The position numbers and the translations under genes were made by a program. Below, in pieces: positions 60,501 to 64,000 of a DNA stretch of 64,000 nt. Source of the DNA: Dermatophagoides farinae (lineage: Eukaryota; Arthropoda; Arachnida; Sarcoptiformes; Pyroglyphidae); assembly GCF_024713945.1 (NCBI RefSeq), contig NC_134680.1:5825501-5889500 (forward strand), given 5' to 3'. Position 1 is the first letter of the stretch. The number at the start of each line of letters is the position of its first letter. The notes beneath the pieces were generated by a model. It searched no databases and was not told the origin of the DNA. It saw only the letters and a list, made by a program, of their open reading frames with translations.

Positions 60501-63500
60501 GAACTACAACAGACGTTTTATATGGATGATAATAAAAAAACGTTTTTCTCTTTCTCTCTCTCTCTATCTCTCAGTTATTCAAATGTTTATAATTGATAAA
60601 TTTTTTTTTTGTAGTAGTGGTTATAGCTATTGAAACTATTACTTTTGGTTGTAGTGGTCGTTTCGAATATATATTTATATTTATGAATGTAGCAACTAGT
60701 GGTATTTGAATTAACAACAACAACAAAAAAATGAGCATGCGTAATGTAAAAAAAAAATTAAGAATTTTCAAACGAACGTTCAATCAAACTTTTGTCGGTT
60801 GACTGTTGTGTTGTTAGAAATGATGATGACGGTTTGACATTTGAACCAAGATGGCCTTGGCCATCATCATGGTCTATGAGAACTTTCACACACACACACA
60901 CACTTGCTTTGAAAAGTAAACTTTCACACACACACACACCCAAATGAATTCATTCATTGAATTCAACGATAACAACAACAACAAAAAAGAAGAAAAATTC
61001 TTCATTGAAGAAAAAACATGGTTTGACGACCTTGATGATGAATCTATTTGTTTGTGTGAGTATGTGTGTGACCTATTAGAAAGGGATGACATTTATATAA
61101 ACAAACAAAACGAAAAAATAAAAAATAAAATGAATGAGAATTCTGACCTTTATATGTGGAAGAATATTATTATGATTGTTGCACATTTAAAAAACACAAT
61201 GTTACTCAATCATGCACCCAAACAAAAAAAAAACACCAGGTCATTATCATCACCTTAAATAATGCCTCCATAACCTTTGTCTCTCCATTAACAAACACAC
61301 ACACACACACACACTATACAATAAGGTAAATGACACTTGTTGTTGATTTGGTTTGGTTGATGTATACATCACATTGGCTTGTTATTATTATTATATAACC
61401 ATAAATAGAATTTTTATTTCATTTCCAAAAAAAAAAAAAATAAAAAATTAACTTTTTCATATCGCTGACCTTTGACCATAAAAAAAATTAGACATCAAAC
61501 TGATTTACACAGTGGTTTTCAACCATTTTTTATTGTTGCCATCTGTTTGATAAAGAGATACGAAAGAGAAAATATTTTGATTAAACTCATCAACAGAATA
61601 TAATTATCAAACACATATCAAACCATCACATCATTTAATGATGCAGATGATGATCAAGATCAATGATCTTCTTTTTTTTCATTCCAACAGGAACACATTA
61701 CATAACATGACATGACACGACATGACATGAGTTAATTTAAGGAGGTAGGTAGAGAGAGAGAGAGAGATGGATCGGAAAAAAGGTCATCCACAAGCACACA
61801 AAAGGTTATTTTTTTACAATGATAATGGCATTAAGGTGTTGTTGTTGTTGTTGTTGTTGTAGTGGCCTCTTGTTGTGTATTATTTTTTTTTCTTCTTTCA
61901 TTCACTTTATAATTACGAATAGAGGGTAAAAGTCAAATGTCAAAGGTGCAATATATAGAATGGTTTTTCATCCTTACAATCAATGAAGAGCGAATTTCGT
62001 TTTTTTTTCGATTCGATTTGATTTGATTCGATTTGAATTGAAAATAACACAACCAGTGCCAAGGTATTGTGTGTGTGTGTTTTATTTACTTTTTAGATCA
62101 AACAAACGATTCCCTCACACACACAAACACACATGAACTAAACGAAAAAAAAATTCTCAGGTGTTGAAAGATTTCAACCACATTCAGGCTGTTGTTGTTG
62201 TTGTATGTGTGTATTATCATCTTCATCATTGAATTCAATGATGATAATGATGAGGAAGTGATGGTGATTTAAAAAAAAAATCAACAAGCCAGGTGGTTAT
62301 TTGGTAATGGATAAGATGATTTAATGTGAATATAACAACAACAACAACAACAAAAAATAACCGTAGCGAATTTCGTTTAGATTACAACAAGTATTTGTGT
62401 GTGTGTGTGTATGTGAGGCAAAAGTTCAAAGTTCAAATGATATATGATATAACAGAGGAACCTGTTGAATTTTATTTGATTAAAAATGATTGAAAAATGG
62501 AAAAAAATTTCCTTTTTTAACCAAAACAAAAAAAAAATTCAATTGATTGATTGATTGATCAATCATTGATCTAATACAGACACTGTGTACAGTAGCCATA
62601 ATCAAAAAAAAAACGGAAATGAAATCAAAAAAAATAATTCGTGAATACAGTATATGAAATTTAATTTTTTTTTTCGTTTTTCAATTTCAAAATAAACCAC
62701 CACCACCATCATCAGCAAAAAAAAAATGATTAAAATTCAATTCACGTTTTTCACATTCACTTTCTCGTTTTACATTCAATGATTTCTGGATCAAAAAGAA
62801 AAGAAAAAAAATGAAAATAATAATGATAATAAATGAATGAAATTAGTGAAAGTGTCCATTTGGACATTCGGCTACCGTGGATAGTGAAACAAAAAAAAAT
62901 TATTAGCCAAAAAAAAAAATTGTTGCATATATATAGGCTATCAGTGTGCGTGTGTATGTGTGTGTGTGTGTGTGTGCGTTTTTCATTCGGAATTTTAATC
63001 GAGATCGTGACCATAGGTCATTATTATTGATTGGAAAAAAAACAAAACAAAAAATTTACATAAAGATTTGATTATGGCATTTCGACATGCAATAACAACG
63101 ATCCATATATTTCGAAAAACATCATCGTCATCAATCGATCGATCGTTCATCATATCATCAAATATAATAATTTTTCAGATTCAGATATTTTTTTTTCTCT
63201 CATTCAGTTTTTTTATAATAATAATTATTTTACGTGTTGATGTTTGAAACTGAACTGAATGGAAGAGATTGAATTGAATTTGGATCTGTTAAAATTTTTT
63301 TTGTTGATTTTCAAATTTTTCACTTACCATTTTGATTTATATTGAAAAAAATTACTTTTTATCGATGGATGGCTATTATCATCATCGTCATTATTGATTG
63401 TGGATCAATATCTAGGACGAAGCCAATTTTATCAACAACAGGGCAAGGGGTCAATATTTGGTTGACCTTTTCTCTTTTGATTTTTTTTATCTTCACTTTT

Positions 63501-63724
63501 TTTTGAACTGTCATTTTCAACTTTTGATTTGTAGATGAAGCTGATATTCAACAAGAAAGAAAAACGTCCAACTTATGATGAACACATAGAGATAAGTTGA
63601 TTTCATTCATCTTTCAATCATTATGATAAAAAAAAGGTTATAATTATAGAAACTAGATTTTTTTTTCTTTTCAGTCTTGGCTGTCAAAAATAACTTTTTC
63701 CTTTCTTTTCTTTTTTTTCTGTTT

Positions 63725-63754
63725 GATTGGACACTGGTGACACAGTGTCCAATC
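63725..63754. repeat. Perfect hairpin, 12 bp stem and 6 nt loop
   Basis: GATTGGACACTG (63725-63736), loop GTGACA, then CAGTGTCCAATC (63743-63754). The stem is perfect and of higher GC content than its surroundings. Confidence 0.85.
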
Positions 63755-64000
63755 TTTGATGATGATGATGACGATGAGCCATAAATCGATGATGATGGTC
63801 ATTTAGATCGGAAAATATTGATAATAATAACCAGTTGAATTGGAAAAATGATCAACAAGTGAAAAAATTTTCAACATCATCGTCTGTTTAGAGTCAAAAT
63901 AAATAAATTAAAAAAAAATGAGAAAAATAAATTGCAAAAATACACACACACACACACACAAACCTGAACACAAATCAAACGGTTGATTATTGGTGATGGT

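Larger units (their letters stand above)
51815..64000. other. Region upstream of Drak: probable leader intron and intergenic DNA; no gene demonstrated
   Basis: From 51.8 to about 58.7 kb the plus strand is A-rich with (AC)n and (CAA)n, like Drak intron 1. Beyond that the composition is mixed. Donor-like sites on the minus strand are at 58687 (GTCAG|GTATGT), 56398 (AATATAT|GTAAGT) and 63325 (AAAATG|GTAAGT). Repeats include (TGC)n near 60290-60303, (TC)n near 60412-60424, (ACATG)-like pentamers at 61694-61730, a 22 bp palindrome at 62223-62244 and a 12 bp hairpin at 63725-63754. ORFs of up to 106 aa here are mostly simple-sequence translations. Confidence 0.4.

Noticed and set aside
60944-61258. 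104-codon plus-strand ORF (MNSFIEFNDNNNN...)
   Set aside because: Less repetitive than its neighbours but without any recognised domain, flanked by (AC)n tracts and with no splice or homology support. Chance opening is likely in AT-rich DNA.

Overview
The window looks like nuclear DNA of a small, AT-rich arthropod, most likely an acariform mite of the Dermatophagoides type. This is an inference from four things: compact genes with 57-90 bp T-rich introns, Asn/His/Gln/Thr-rich low-complexity inserts in conserved proteins, very dense (GT)n, (CT)n, (GTT)n and (GAT)n microsatellites with 7-10 nt A or T runs, and gene content that is clearly animal. No bacterial operons, rRNA, tRNA or CRISPR structure was seen. 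Only four genes could be supported; all four have recognisable families.

Layout: (1) 1-816, minus strand: 5' part of a SARAF (TMEM66) gene, a regulator of store-operated calcium entry, running off the left edge. (2) 5269-24844, plus strand: a complete LRP2/megalin-like giant endocytic receptor. I resolved 21 coding exons that sum to 14,373 nt (4,790 aa), with LDLa clusters of 6, 8, 10 and 11 repeats, EGF modules, eight YWTD beta-propellers, one membrane span and a megalin-like tail. (3) 28752-29601: an 850 bp non-autonomous piggyBac-family element with TTAA duplications, CCCTAGAAAG ends and asymmetric internal repeats. (4) 31526-35743, plus strand: a cGMP-dependent protein kinase in 8 exons (1,067 aa) with a myristoylation-type N-terminus. 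(5) 36770-51712, minus strand: a DRAK/STK17-type death-associated-protein-kinase-related kinase in 7 coding exons (709 aa), with a 12 kb first intron and probably an untranslated exon further upstream. The rest (817-5268, LRP2 intron 1, 24845-31525, the Drak intron and 51.8-64 kb) is repeat-rich non-coding DNA.

SARAF and LRP2 are divergent. The PKG and Drak genes are convergent, about 1 kb apart. All three complete genes sum to a multiple of three when spliced, and every splice junction used is GT-AG, which is the main internal support for the models. There is no sign that the four genes form one pathway; they look like ordinary neighbours.

Most interesting items: the piggyBac MITE; repeated placement of phase-1 introns at nearly the same point inside LDLa modules; an Asn-rich insertion inside the phosphate-binding cassette of the second cyclic-nucleotide site of the PKG; kinase-motif substitutions in the Drak protein; and an A/T and microsatellite strand asymmetry that follows transcription direction and hints at untranslated exons.
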